NCBI RefSeq assembly: GCF_002858805.1
Contig: NZ_PJZI01000025.1
Span: 1 to 64,000 of the forward strand
Direction: 5' to 3'
From: Chimaeribacter arupi
GTDB lineage: Bacteria; Pseudomonadota; Gammaproteobacteria; Enterobacterales; Enterobacteriaceae
DNA length: 64,000 nt
Of this stretch, positions 54,211 through 62,564 are shown piece by piece. The translations under genes and the position numbers were made by a program. How positions within the stretch are numbered: position 1 is the first letter of the stretch; each line of letters starts with the position of its first letter. A model generated the notes under the pieces. It was not told where the DNA came from. It saw nothing but the letters and a program-made list of their open reading frames with translations, and searched no databases.

Positions 54211-54681
54211 TTACGCTTTGGCCGGGCGCACGCGCTGCGTCAGGCCCTTCAGGAAGTAACGCATAAACTGGTCACCGCACGGGCGATAGTTCTTGTGGCC
54301 CGGCTTGCGGAAGATCGCGCCGATTTCCGGCTGCGAGACGCGGAAATCCACCGACGCCAGGATCTCCAGGATGTCGGTGGTTTTCAGCTCGAACGCCACG
54401 CGCAGCTTTTTCAGGATCACGTTATTGGTGACCGGCAGCTCGATCTCCGGCACCGGGTGCGACTCATCACGGCCGCGGCGGAAGAAGATCAGGCCATTCA
54501 GGAAGTGCGCCATCACGGTGTCCGGGCAAGGCTGGTGGCCCGCCTCCTCCTCTTTTTTCAGATAGCTTTGCACCTGTTCCACACTCGCGCTTTCACCGGC
54601 CGAAGCCAGGATCTCGATGAGGCGGGCATCGCTCAGGTCAAGCATGTAGCGGATGCTGCGCAAAACATCGTTGTTCATCAT
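54211..54681 (-). CDS. YehS-family DUF1456 protein
   Basis: Protein of 156 aa, the same length as E. coli YehS, made of two DUF1456 repeats (NNDVLRSIRYMLDLSDARLIEIL and NNVILKKLRVAFELKTTDILEIL). The conserved CPDTVMAHFLNGLIFFRRGRDE and HKNYRPCGDQFMRYFLKGL follow. Function is unknown; some relatives are ribosome- or RNA-linked. AGGA spacing selects the ATG at 54681. Confidence 0.9.
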   Translation of the reverse strand: MMNNDVLRSIRYMLDLSDARLIEILASAGESASVEQVQSYLKKEEEAGHQPCPDTVMAHFLNGLIFFRRGRDESHPVPEIELPVTNNVILKKLRVAFELKTTDILEILASVDFRVSQPEIGAIFRKPGHKNYRPCGDQFMRYFLKGLTQRVRPAKA

Positions 54682-54790
54682 ATCGGTCATTCCTGTTTTT
54701 AAGAGAGGGCGGCGTTTGGGGGCGCCGGTGCGCATTATAAAAGGATCGCGCCGCGAAACACCTCTTTATTTACCCTGATTTCCCGGCTTT

Positions 54791-54822
54791 GGCCGTCTAA
54801 GCGTCTTGATTGCCAAACGTCA
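54791..54822 (+). promoter_or_regulatory. MetJ-like box array before ybdL
   Basis: In one 8-bp register: GGCCGTCT / AAGCGTCT / TGATTGCC / AAACGTCA. Three of the four units match AGACGTCT at 6 of 8 positions. It lies 50-80 bp upstream of the ybdL start, next to TTATATTGT, a -10-like box. Confidence 0.55.
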
Positions 54823-54872
54823 ACCAGATGTTATATTGTCGTTACACCTATTTCTGAGTATCGGCCAATACC

Positions 54873-56030
54873 ATGAGCGCAGCCCTGATCCCGCAAAGTA
54901 AATTACCGGCCCTCGGCACCACCATTTTCACCCAGATGAGCGCCCTGGCGCAGCAGCACAATGCCATCAACCTGTCGCAGGGCTTCCCGGATTATGACGG
55001 CCCCGACTACCTGAAAGCGCGGCTGGCGTTCCATGTGGCACAGGGCGCGAACCAGTATGCGCCGATGACCGGCTGTGCTGCGCTGCGCGAGGCGATTGCC
55101 GATAAAACCGCGGAGCGCTACGGCTGGCAGCCGGATGCCGGTGCCGGGGTGACGATCACCGCCGGGGCGACCGAGGCGCTGTATGCCGCCATCACCGCGC
55201 TGGTGCGCCGGGGCGACGAGGTGATTTGTTTCGATCCGAGCTATGACAGCTACGGCCCGGCGGTGGAACTGGCGGGCGGCGTGATGAAGCGTCTCACGCT
55301 GCAACCGCCTGCGTTCCGCGTGGACTGGTCACAGTTTGCTGATTTGCTCACCGACAACACCCGGCTGGTGATCGTCAACACGCCGCATAACCCGTCCGCC
55401 ACCAGCTGGCAGGCCGCAGACTTCGAGGCGCTGTGGCAGGCGATTGGCGAGCGAGAGATCTATGTGCTGAGTGACGAAGTGTATGAGCACATCTGCTTTA
55501 CCGCGCAGGGCCACGCCAGCGTGCTGGCACACCCGCAACTGCGCCAGCGGGCGGTGGCGGTCTACTCATTCGGCAAAACCTACCACATGACCGGCTGGCG
55601 CGTCGGGTACTGCATCGCCCCGGCGGCGATCACCGCCGAACTGCGCAAAGTGCACCAGTACCTGACCTTCTCCATCACCACGCCGGTGCAACTGGCGCTG
55701 GCGGACATGCTGCGCCATGAACCGGCCCACTGGCAGACGCTGCCGGCATTTTACCGGGCGAAGCGTGACCGGCTGGTGCAGGCATTGGCCGCCAGCCGCT
55801 TTGAGGTACTGCCGTGCGAGGGCACCTATTTCCTGCTGGTGGACTACAGCGCTGTCTCGGATCTGGATGATGTCGCCTTCAGCCGCTGGCTGACGGAGCA
55901 TGTCGGCGTGGCGGCGATCCCGCTGTCAGTGTTCTGCGCCGATGCTTTTCCCCACAAACTGGTGCGGCTCTGCTTTGCCAAGCAGGATGCCACGCTGGAC
56001 GCCGCCGCGGAGCGCCTGTGTCAACTCTGA
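54873..56030 (+). CDS. ybdL: methionine-oxo-acid transaminase YbdL
   Basis: PLP-dependent class I aminotransferase of 385 aa that prefers methionine, phenylalanine and related amino acids. SQGFPDYDGPDYLK, NTPHNPSAT, YVLSDEVYEHI and the PLP-Lys motif YSFGKTYHMTGWRVGY are all present. It is translationally coupled with yafV (13-base overlap), an omega-amidase; together they would transaminate with glutamine and drive the reaction by removing the keto-glutaramate, as in methionine salvage. Confidence 0.93.
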   Translation: MSAALIPQSKLPALGTTIFTQMSALAQQHNAINLSQGFPDYDGPDYLKARLAFHVAQGANQYAPMTGCAALREAIADKTAERYGWQPDAGAGVTITAGATEALYAAITALVRRGDEVICFDPSYDSYGPAVELAGGVMKRLTLQPPAFRVDWSQFADLLTDNTRLVIVNTPHNPSATSWQAADFEALWQAIGEREIYVLSDEVYEHICFTAQGHASVLAHPQLRQRAVAVYSFGKTYHMTGWRVGYCIAPAAITAELRKVHQYLTFSITTPVQLALADMLRHEPAHWQTLPAFYRAKRDRLVQALAASRFEVLPCEGTYFLLVDYSAVSDLDDVAFSRWLTEHVGVAAIPLSVFCADAFPHKLVRLCFAKQDATLDAAAERLCQL

Positions 56031-56791
56031 ACCTGACCTTACTGCAACAGCCGCTGACGTGGCTGGACGGCGCGGCCAACCTGCGCCATTTCGACACCCT
56101 GCTCAGCACGCTGCACGGGCGCGATCTGATTATTCTGCCGGAGATGTTCACCACCGGTTTTGCGATGCAGGCCCCCGCGAGTGCGCTGCCGGAGGCAGAG
56201 GTGATCGCCTGGCTGCACCACTGGGCGCAACAGACCCACGCGTTGGTGGGCGGCAGTGTGGCGCTGAAGACGCCGGAAGGGGCGGTGAACCGTTTCCTGC
56301 TGGTGGAGCCGGGCGGCCGGGTGCACCGCTACGACAAGCGCCACCTGTTCCGTATGGCGAACGAACATATGCACTACCAGGCGGGCAAACGGCGCGAGAT
56401 CATCGAGTGGCGCGGCTGGCGCATCCTGCCGCAGATCTGTTACGACCTGCGTTTCCCGGTCTGGTCGCGCTGCCACCAGGATTACGATCTGGCGCTCTAC
56501 GTCGCCAACTGGCCCGCTGCGCGCGCCGCCCACTGGCAAACCCTGCTGGCCGCGCGGGCGATTGAGAACCAGTGTTACGTCGCCGGCTGCAACCGGGTAG
56601 GCACTGACGGCAACGGCCTGCACTACCGCGGTGACAGCGTGATCCATGACCCGCAAGGCGCGCTGCTGGCTTCCGCTGAGCCGGAGACCCCGGCGACCAT
56701 TGAGGCCGCGCTCTCCCTGGAAGCGCTCCAGGCCTACCGCCAGGCCTTCCCCGCCTGGATGGATCAAGACAGCTTCCTGCGCCACGACTGA
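56018..56791 (+). CDS. yafV: omega-amidase YafV (nitrilase superfamily)
   Basis: C-N hydrolase of 257 aa that hydrolyses alpha-ketoglutaramate and alpha-ketosuccinamate. The nitrilase triad is visible: Glu in ILPEMFTTGF, Lys in YDKRHLFRM, Cys in LPQICYDLRFPVW. The start is GTG at 56018 inside the end of ybdL. The fusion-like overlap with a glutamine-using transaminase supports the omega-amidase role over a general nitrilase. Confidence 0.93.
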   Translation: MSTLNLTLLQQPLTWLDGAANLRHFDTLLSTLHGRDLIILPEMFTTGFAMQAPASALPEAEVIAWLHHWAQQTHALVGGSVALKTPEGAVNRFLLVEPGGRVHRYDKRHLFRMANEHMHYQAGKRREIIEWRGWRILPQICYDLRFPVWSRCHQDYDLALYVANWPAARAAHWQTLLAARAIENQCYVAGCNRVGTDGNGLHYRGDSVIHDPQGALLASAEPETPATIEAALSLEALQAYRQAFPAWMDQDSFLRHD

Positions 56792-56943
56792 GCCTCACCG
56801 CCTGCTGAAACGTGGGCGGTTTTCTGGAAACCTTTTTTCCCTCCCCTCTCTGCCACGTCCTTTGCCACCCCATCGCCGTCATTTTCACCCCGGTACAAAT
56901 CTTGCATCCCTTCTCTGTTTTTTATTTCACAGGGGGCAGACCG

Positions 56944-58167
56944 ATGACCATTACCTTTGTTGCACACCTTACACCGGAACCGGCGCTGTATGGCGCGCTG
57001 GCGGCGATGCTGGCGGAGCTGCGGGCGCTGCCGTTGCTGCATCTGCCGGTCAGCCATGACGAGGAACGGTTCCCCGGCGGGCGGCAGCATATTACCGCGC
57101 AGGGGCAGCGGGTCAGCAGCGGGTTGCTGTGGGTCGAGCGGTTAACCGGCCGCGATGCCGGGGCAGAAACGCCGTGGGAAAGGGTGCGGGAACGGGCGCT
57201 CAACGAAGATCTGGTGGTGCCGGTGAACCCGGCGCTGTTGCCGCGCCTGGAGGAAATGATGGCGGATGCCGGGGCGCACGGCGTGGCGGTGGTCTGTTTG
57301 CGGGTAGTGAAAAAGAACCAGCGCTATCAGCTTGAAGAGTGGGAGAGCGGCAAAGTGCGCAGCAACGGCTGGATGCAGGATGAGGTCGGCCGCTGGACGG
57401 TGGGCAGCGTCGCGCAGCCGGTAATGCGCAGCGGCCAGACCCTGCGGGTGGCGCTGGCCGGGGCCGCCCATCAGCACCACGACGCCAACCCGGCGATGAT
57501 GGCCGCCCTGGGGGATGCCGCCGATGCGCTGGCGATGCCGGTTGAACTGCTGTTTTTGTCGCCGGGCGTCAGCCACAGCCAGCGCGCGCGGCTGCTGCGC
57601 AGCGCAGACGGCATCGTGTTGCCGGATGCCTTCTCCCCGGAGACGGAGGCGATCGGCACCGAGGCCGCCGACTGGGCGCTGGAACAGAACGTGCCGATCC
57701 TCGGCACCGGCACCGGGCTGCACGCTATGGTAGCGGCACTGGCGCAGCAGTGCTTCGCCGCCCCCATGCCCTGCACCCTGCCGCTGGCTGCCCCGCGCCT
57801 CGGCAACCACCGCATCACGGTGCAGCCTCACAGCGCGCTGGCCGCTGCCGCAGGCAGTGCCCTCACCTTACGTTTTCACCAGCACCACCGGCTTAACCCG
57901 GCGCTGCTGGAGGATCTGGCCGCCGCCGGGTTACAGGTGGCGGCCACCCTGGACAACCACGAGTGCGCCGCGGTGACGCTCACCGATCACCCGTTCTTTA
58001 CCGGCGTCGCCGGGCGGCCGGAGCTGGCTTCACGCCGTGAACGCCCGCAGCCGCTGCTGATGGCGTTCCTGCAACAGGTGCGGCAGAGTGCGCGCAGCCG
58101 GGCAATCAGCCACGCGGCACTGACGACGAGCGCACCACCGGCACATCCGCACTTCTTACGGGGTTGA
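56944..58167 (+). CDS. CTP-synthase-type glutamine-amidotransferase-like protein, catalytically degenerate
   Basis: Protein of 407 aa. Residues about 167-380 follow the plan of the CTP-synthase glutamine amidotransferase domain (LRVALAGAAHQHHDANPAMMAAL; ADGIVLPDAF; NVPILGTGTGLHA; HPFFTGVAGRPELASR). The nucleophile position of G-x-C-x-G is Gly256 and the triad His before PE is Arg358, so it cannot act as a normal glutaminase; Glu360 is kept. Residues 1-165 are an accessory region I do not recognise. GGGGG precedes the ATG. The end overlaps the convergent urate permease gene by 62 bp. The role is unknown; a link to the urate cluster is only positional. Confidence 0.78.
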   Translation: MTITFVAHLTPEPALYGALAAMLAELRALPLLHLPVSHDEERFPGGRQHITAQGQRVSSGLLWVERLTGRDAGAETPWERVRERALNEDLVVPVNPALLPRLEEMMADAGAHGVAVVCLRVVKKNQRYQLEEWESGKVRSNGWMQDEVGRWTVGSVAQPVMRSGQTLRVALAGAAHQHHDANPAMMAALGDAADALAMPVELLFLSPGVSHSQRARLLRSADGIVLPDAFSPETEAIGTEAADWALEQNVPILGTGTGLHAMVAALAQQCFAAPMPCTLPLAAPRLGNHRITVQPHSALAAAAGSALTLRFHQHHRLNPALLEDLAAAGLQVAATLDNHECAAVTLTDHPFFTGVAGRPELASRRERPQPLLMAFLQQVRQSARSRAISHAALTTSAPPAHPHFLRG

Positions 58168-59461
58168 ACAACAGGTTGAGCAGCAGCGCGGCCAGGCAGG
58201 ACGCGCTGATGCCCGAGTGCAGCAACGTGTTCACCCAGCCGGGGAAACGATCGTAGAAAGTCGGCATCACAATCGGGATCATGCCGAAGGCGATCGCCGT
58301 CGCCACCACCACCAGGTTCATGTTGTCTTTATAATCCACTTTCGACAGCGTGCGGATGCCGCTGGCCGCCACCGAGCCAAACAGCACCACGCCCGCCCCG
58401 CCCAGCACCGGCAGCGGAATGGCGGCGAAAATTACCCCCAGCGCCGGGATTACCCCCAGCAGCACCAGAATCAGCCCGCCTGCGCTCACCACAAAACGGC
58501 TTTTGATGCCGGTCAGCGCCACCAGCCCGATGTTCTGCGCAAAGCTGCTCTGCGGAAACGAGTTGAACACCGGCGACAGCGCACTGGCCAGCATGTCGGC
58601 GCGCAGGCCATTGGCGATGCGGCGGCTGTCCACCGGCGAGCCGACAATCTCCCCTACTGCCATCAGCCCGGCGGTGGTCTCGGTGAGCAGCACCAGCACA
58701 ATCAGCAGCATCGAGAGGATGGCCGGCAGCTCAAAGGTCGGCCAGCCAAAGGCGAACGGCTGCGGCAGCGCCAGCAGCGCGCCGGAAGCCAGCCCGCTGA
58801 AATGGGCTTTCCCGGCCAGCATCGCTGCCACGGTGCCGATGACCATCGCCAGCAGCACCGAAATACGTGCCACCGCCCGGTTGCCCACTTTGTTCAGCAG
58901 CAGCACCACCGCCAGCGTAAAGGCCGCCAGCCCGATGTTGCCGGTCGACCCCCAGTCCGGCGCATTGACGCGGCCGCCCATCGCCCAGCGCACGGCCACC
59001 GGCATCAGCGACAGGCCGATCACCGTGATCACCGTGCCGGTCACCACCGGCGGAAAGAAGCGGATCACCTGGGCAAAAAACGGCGTGATCAGCAGGCCGA
59101 GCGCCGCCGCCACCATCACCGCGCCGAACACCGACGGCAACCCGCCGCCGCCGTTGACGATGGTCACCATCGTCGCCACCCCGGCAAACGAGACGCCCTG
59201 CACCAGCGGCAGGCGCGAGCCGAAAAACGGCAGCCCCAGCGTCTGTAACAGCGTCGCCAGCCCGCTGACAAACAGGGCAGCGGAGATCAGCATACCGATG
59301 TCAGCGGTGCCCAGCCCGGCGGCGGTGCCGATAATCAGCGGCGGGGCGATGATCCCGCCGTACATGGTCAGAATATGCTGTAAGCCGTAGGCAAAGGTTT
59401 TGCCCAGCGGCAGCCGCTGATCTTCCGGGCGGCGTGGGGCGTGTGGCGCAGTCGGTGTCAT
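58106..59461 (-). CDS. urate/xanthine permease (NCS2 family)
   Basis: Inner-membrane symporter of 451 aa with about 14 helices. The NCS2 signature is in FNSFPQSSFAQNIGLVALTGIKSRFVV, and GLQHILTMYGGIIAPPLIIG at helix 1 is typical. Position as the last gene of the uricase group strongly suggests urate (UacT/PucJ-like) as the substrate. It lies 24 bp after the uricase stop, in the same direction. Confidence 0.92.
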   Translation of the reverse strand: MTPTAPHAPRRPEDQRLPLGKTFAYGLQHILTMYGGIIAPPLIIGTAAGLGTADIGMLISAALFVSGLATLLQTLGLPFFGSRLPLVQGVSFAGVATMVTIVNGGGGLPSVFGAVMVAAALGLLITPFFAQVIRFFPPVVTGTVITVIGLSLMPVAVRWAMGGRVNAPDWGSTGNIGLAAFTLAVVLLLNKVGNRAVARISVLLAMVIGTVAAMLAGKAHFSGLASGALLALPQPFAFGWPTFELPAILSMLLIVLVLLTETTAGLMAVGEIVGSPVDSRRIANGLRADMLASALSPVFNSFPQSSFAQNIGLVALTGIKSRFVVSAGGLILVLLGVIPALGVIFAAIPLPVLGGAGVVLFGSVAASGIRTLSKVDYKDNMNLVVVATAIAFGMIPIVMPTFYDRFPGWVNTLLHSGISASCLAALLLNLLFNPVRSADVPVVRSSSVPRG

Positions 59462-59485
59462 GGTCGGTGCCCTCAGGGTAACGGA

Positions 59486-60382
59486 TTAACAGAAGCCGGT
59501 GACGTTCTCCCAGGCTTTCCCGGCCGGGGAACTGCTCTCACGCAGTACGCTGGCCTCAATCAGCCCGTAGGGGCGGTCAGCGGCGAAGAAGACTTCATTC
59601 GGGTTATCCAGGCCAAACGGCGAAAGATCCACGGTGAAATGGTGCTTGTTCGGCATCGAGAATTTCAGCTCATCAATCTCCGGGTGCGCCTCCAGCACGC
59701 GCTTGCCCATCGCGTACAGCGTCTGTTGCAGCGCCAGCGAGTGGGTGGCGGCAAACGTCTCCAGCAGCAGCCGTTTCACCTCGCCGTAGACTTCGTTGAA
59801 GTCGAGGTCGAGGCGGTTATAGCGCCAGCGGGCGGTGACGGCCGTCGCCAGAATGCGGTCGGTCGCGCCTTTCAGCGTGGTATAGCGGTCTTCCATAAAG
59901 CCGTGGAACTCCGAGCCGGTGGATTTCATCACCACCAGATCGGTCAGCCCCGCCACCACCCAGGTCTGGCTGCCGTCTATCGTGACGCAGGCGGTGCGCG
60001 TCTCCTGGCCGCTGCGCACAAAGGCGTGGTCATGCCCCGCGCCGTTGACCGGGATGCGCTGCCACTGATACTGCTCGGCCGACCAGTGGCCGCCGCTCAC
60101 CACCTCATAGTTGCCGGTGAAGTGGCGGCCGAGGCGCAGCAGGAAATCCTCCGGCGAGCGGATGCCGTCGCGGGCAAAGGCGTACACGGTGTTTTTCTGG
60201 GTGTCGGTCGGCAGGCAGTGGGCGTTGTCGCCCTCTTCATGCACTGCCCGAAAATCGCCGCGCAACTGGGAAGTGACGTTCAGGTCATCAATCTCATGGC
60301 GCGCGCTGTCGCGGGTCACTTTCACCACCCGCACTTCGGCTTTGCCGTACTGGTTTACCCCTAAAATGATGTTGTCGTTCAT
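59486..60382 (-). CDS. pucL: urate oxidase, cofactor-free (factor-independent urate hydroxylase)
   Basis: Oxidises urate to 5-hydroxyisourate with oxygen, no cofactor. The protein has 298 aa, with two T-fold halves. The catalytic Lys14 (NQYGKAEVRVVKV), Thr59 in LPTDTQKNTVY and the His of MPNKHHFTVDLSPFG are present. No flavin enzyme of the HpxO type is seen. It follows hiuH by 2 bp. Confidence 0.95.
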   Translation of the reverse strand: MNDNIILGVNQYGKAEVRVVKVTRDSARHEIDDLNVTSQLRGDFRAVHEEGDNAHCLPTDTQKNTVYAFARDGIRSPEDFLLRLGRHFTGNYEVVSGGHWSAEQYQWQRIPVNGAGHDHAFVRSGQETRTACVTIDGSQTWVVAGLTDLVVMKSTGSEFHGFMEDRYTTLKGATDRILATAVTARWRYNRLDLDFNEVYGEVKRLLLETFAATHSLALQQTLYAMGKRVLEAHPEIDELKFSMPNKHHFTVDLSPFGLDNPNEVFFAADRPYGLIEASVLRESSSPAGKAWENVTGFC

Positions 60383-60384
60383 GG

Positions 60385-60720
60385 TCAGCTCCCGCGATAA
60401 GTGGAATAGGCGTAAGGGGCGACAAGCAGCGGCAGGTGGTAGTGCGCCTGTGCCGCGTCAATCTGCACGTCGAGGATGGCGGTAAGATAGAGTGACGCCC
60501 GCCCGCTTTGCGCAAAATAGCGGCCGATGTCCGCGCACAGGCGGTAATGGCCGCCGGGCAGCGGCTTCGGCGTCAGGTCAGTGACGCGGCCGTCCTGGTT
60601 GGTTTCACTGCGGGCGATCACCTGCTCCTGCCCGTCGGTGATCTGCACCAGCCAGACGGCCACGCCCGCCGCCGGTTGGCCGAGCGCGGTATCAAGAATG
60701 TGGGTGGTAAGGGTAGTCAT
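60385..60720 (-). CDS. hiuH: 5-hydroxyisourate hydrolase (transthyretin-like)
   Basis: Protein of 111 aa that hydrolyses 5-hydroxyisourate to OHCU. It has the transthyretin-like fold with N-terminal THILDTALGQPAAGV and the diagnostic C-terminal tetrapeptide YRGS (PYAYSTYRGS), with His residues in HYRLCAD and HYHLPLLV. Its ATG overlaps the uraD stop (ATGA). Confidence 0.95.
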   Translation of the reverse strand: MTTLTTHILDTALGQPAAGVAVWLVQITDGQEQVIARSETNQDGRVTDLTPKPLPGGHYRLCADIGRYFAQSGRASLYLTAILDVQIDAAQAHYHLPLLVAPYAYSTYRGS

Positions 60721-61211
60721 GGCGTAATCAGCTCCTCAAGGCGCAGCAGCGTAATCTGCCGCAACTGTTCCAGGCTCTCCTGCTGCTCCTGCGCCGGGCT
60801 GTTCGCCAGGCGCTGGTGCAGAATCGCCAACATCTCTTCGGCACTGCGCCCTTTGGCGCGCACCAGAAATACCCGGCCGAACCGCTGCTCATAGGCCAGG
60901 TTGCCGGCCCGCAGCGCGGCGGCGGTGGGCGCACCGGCATCCACGCCCGCCTGCTCACGGCGGGAAAACGCCGCTTCCGCACCCGGCCCGGCGGCGCGCT
61001 CGCCGATGCGCGGGTGGGCGCTGAGCGCCAGCGTCAGGTCAGCCGCCTGCCAGCCCTGGGCGGCCCGCTGTGCCGCCGCGAGTAATGCCGTGTGCGAGGC
61101 GTAAGGCCGCCCGGCGACCACCTGCTCTGCCCAGGCCGGGATCGCCACACAAGGGCGCAGCAGGGCCATCGCGCGTTCCGCAGAAAGCGCATTAAAGTCA
61201 TTGAGGTTCAT
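60717..61211 (-). CDS. uraD: OHCU decarboxylase
   Basis: Converts 2-oxo-4-hydroxy-4-carboxy-5-ureidoimidazoline to S-allantoin; 164 aa. The catalytic region LALSAHPRIGERAAG (His and Glu) and YEQRFGRVFLVRAKGRSAEEML are typical. CAGGAG precedes the ATG at 61211. It is coupled to hiuH. Confidence 0.95.
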   Translation of the reverse strand: MNLNDFNALSAERAMALLRPCVAIPAWAEQVVAGRPYASHTALLAAAQRAAQGWQAADLTLALSAHPRIGERAAGPGAEAAFSRREQAGVDAGAPTAAALRAGNLAYEQRFGRVFLVRAKGRSAEEMLAILHQRLANSPAQEQQESLEQLRQITLLRLEELITP

Positions 61212-61274
61212 CGTTACTCCTGAAGCAGCCCGGCAGAAAGGACGGTGCAAAACGCGTGCCGGAATGCACAAACG

Positions 61275-62564
61275 TCACACCGGCACCGGTTCCCCGGCGA
61301 TGGCCAGCACGGCAGAGAAGTACGCTGCCACGGCAACGGCCACATCGGCCTCGTGGACGGATTCGTCCGGGTGGTGGCTGATGCCGCGATCGCAGCGCAC
61401 AAACAGCATCCCCACCGGCCAGCACTCCGCCACGGCGATGGCGTCATGCCCCGCGCCGCTCGGCAAGCTGAGGCTGCGCCCCTGCACGGCCGCCACGCTG
61501 TGGCTGAGGTGCGCTTGCAACCTGGCGTCACAGGCGGTGGCGGGCATGGCGTAAAATTGCTCGGCGGAGAACTGCAACCCGCGCCGGGCGGCGATCTGTT
61601 CCGCTTCTGCCAGCAGTTCAGCAAGCAGGCCCGCCAGCGGCGCCTCTTCCGGGCCGCGGATGTCGAGTGACAGCCGCACTTCGCCGGGGATCACGTTGAC
61701 CGCGCCCGGCAGGCAGTTCAGGGTGCCGACGGTGGCGACGCGGTGCTGCCCGCGTTCAGTGGTGATGCGTTCCACCGCCAGCGTCCACTCCGCCGCCGCC
61801 GTCAGCGCGTCTTTGCGCTGCCCCATCGGCACCGTCCCGGCGTGGTTCGCCTCGCCGGTAAAGACGCAGTTGAGCCGCCGCGCACCGTTGATCGCCGTGA
61901 CCACGCCGAGCGGCAGGTCAGCGGCTTCGAGGCACGGCCCCTGTTCGATGTGCAGCTCCAGGTAACCGCAGAAGGCGTCAGGCGGCCGGGCCGCCGCCGT
62001 GATGCGCGCCGGGTCCAGCCCCGCGGCCAGCAAGGCCCGCGCCACGCTGATGCCGTCGGCATCGGTGCGCGAAAGCCACTCCGGCGGCCAGGTGCCGGTG
62101 AGGCCGCGGCTGCCGAGCAGGGTGATGCCGAAGCGCGTGCCCTCTTCATCGGCAAAGCCGATCACCTCCAGCGCCACCGGCAAGCGGCGGCCGGTGCGGT
62201 GCAGCTCAGCCACCACCTCAATCGCCGCCAGCACGCCGAGCATCCCGTCGTAGTGCCCGGCGTTGCGTACCGTGTCGAGGTGCGACCCCAGCAGCAGCGC
62301 CGGCGCGCCTGGTGTGTGCGCCTCATAACGCCCGCAGATGTTGCCGACGCTGTCTTGCCAGACGCGCATCCCGGCCGCTTCCATCCAGGCCGCGACGCAC
62401 TGGTTGGCGCGCAGGTGCTCCGGCGAGAGGTAGACGCGCGTCAGCGCGCCCGGCGTTTCACTGATCTCCGCCAGCGCCGCACAGCGCGCCATGATGCGCT
62501 GCCCGGCGGCGCGGCGCTGTTCCGCGGCCAGCGCGGGCGGTGCAGTGGGGGAACATGCAGGCAT
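61275..62564 (-). CDS. allantoate amidohydrolase (M20 family)
   Basis: Metal-dependent amidohydrolase of 429 aa, releasing ammonia from allantoate to give ureidoglycine (allC/hpxK type). The dinuclear metal motifs LLLGSHLDTVRNAGHYDGMLGVLAA, FADEEGTRFG and the C-terminal LPSGAGHDA and ISHHPDE are intact. It starts inside the aminotransferase stop (TGATG), showing coupling. The substrate follows from the cluster; hydantoin/carbamoyl-amino-acid hydrolases are close relatives. Confidence 0.9.
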   Translation of the reverse strand: MPACSPTAPPALAAEQRRAAGQRIMARCAALAEISETPGALTRVYLSPEHLRANQCVAAWMEAAGMRVWQDSVGNICGRYEAHTPGAPALLLGSHLDTVRNAGHYDGMLGVLAAIEVVAELHRTGRRLPVALEVIGFADEEGTRFGITLLGSRGLTGTWPPEWLSRTDADGISVARALLAAGLDPARITAAARPPDAFCGYLELHIEQGPCLEAADLPLGVVTAINGARRLNCVFTGEANHAGTVPMGQRKDALTAAAEWTLAVERITTERGQHRVATVGTLNCLPGAVNVIPGEVRLSLDIRGPEEAPLAGLLAELLAEAEQIAARRGLQFSAEQFYAMPATACDARLQAHLSHSVAAVQGRSLSLPSGAGHDAIAVAECWPVGMLFVRCDRGISHHPDESVHEADVAVAVAAYFSAVLAIAGEPVPV

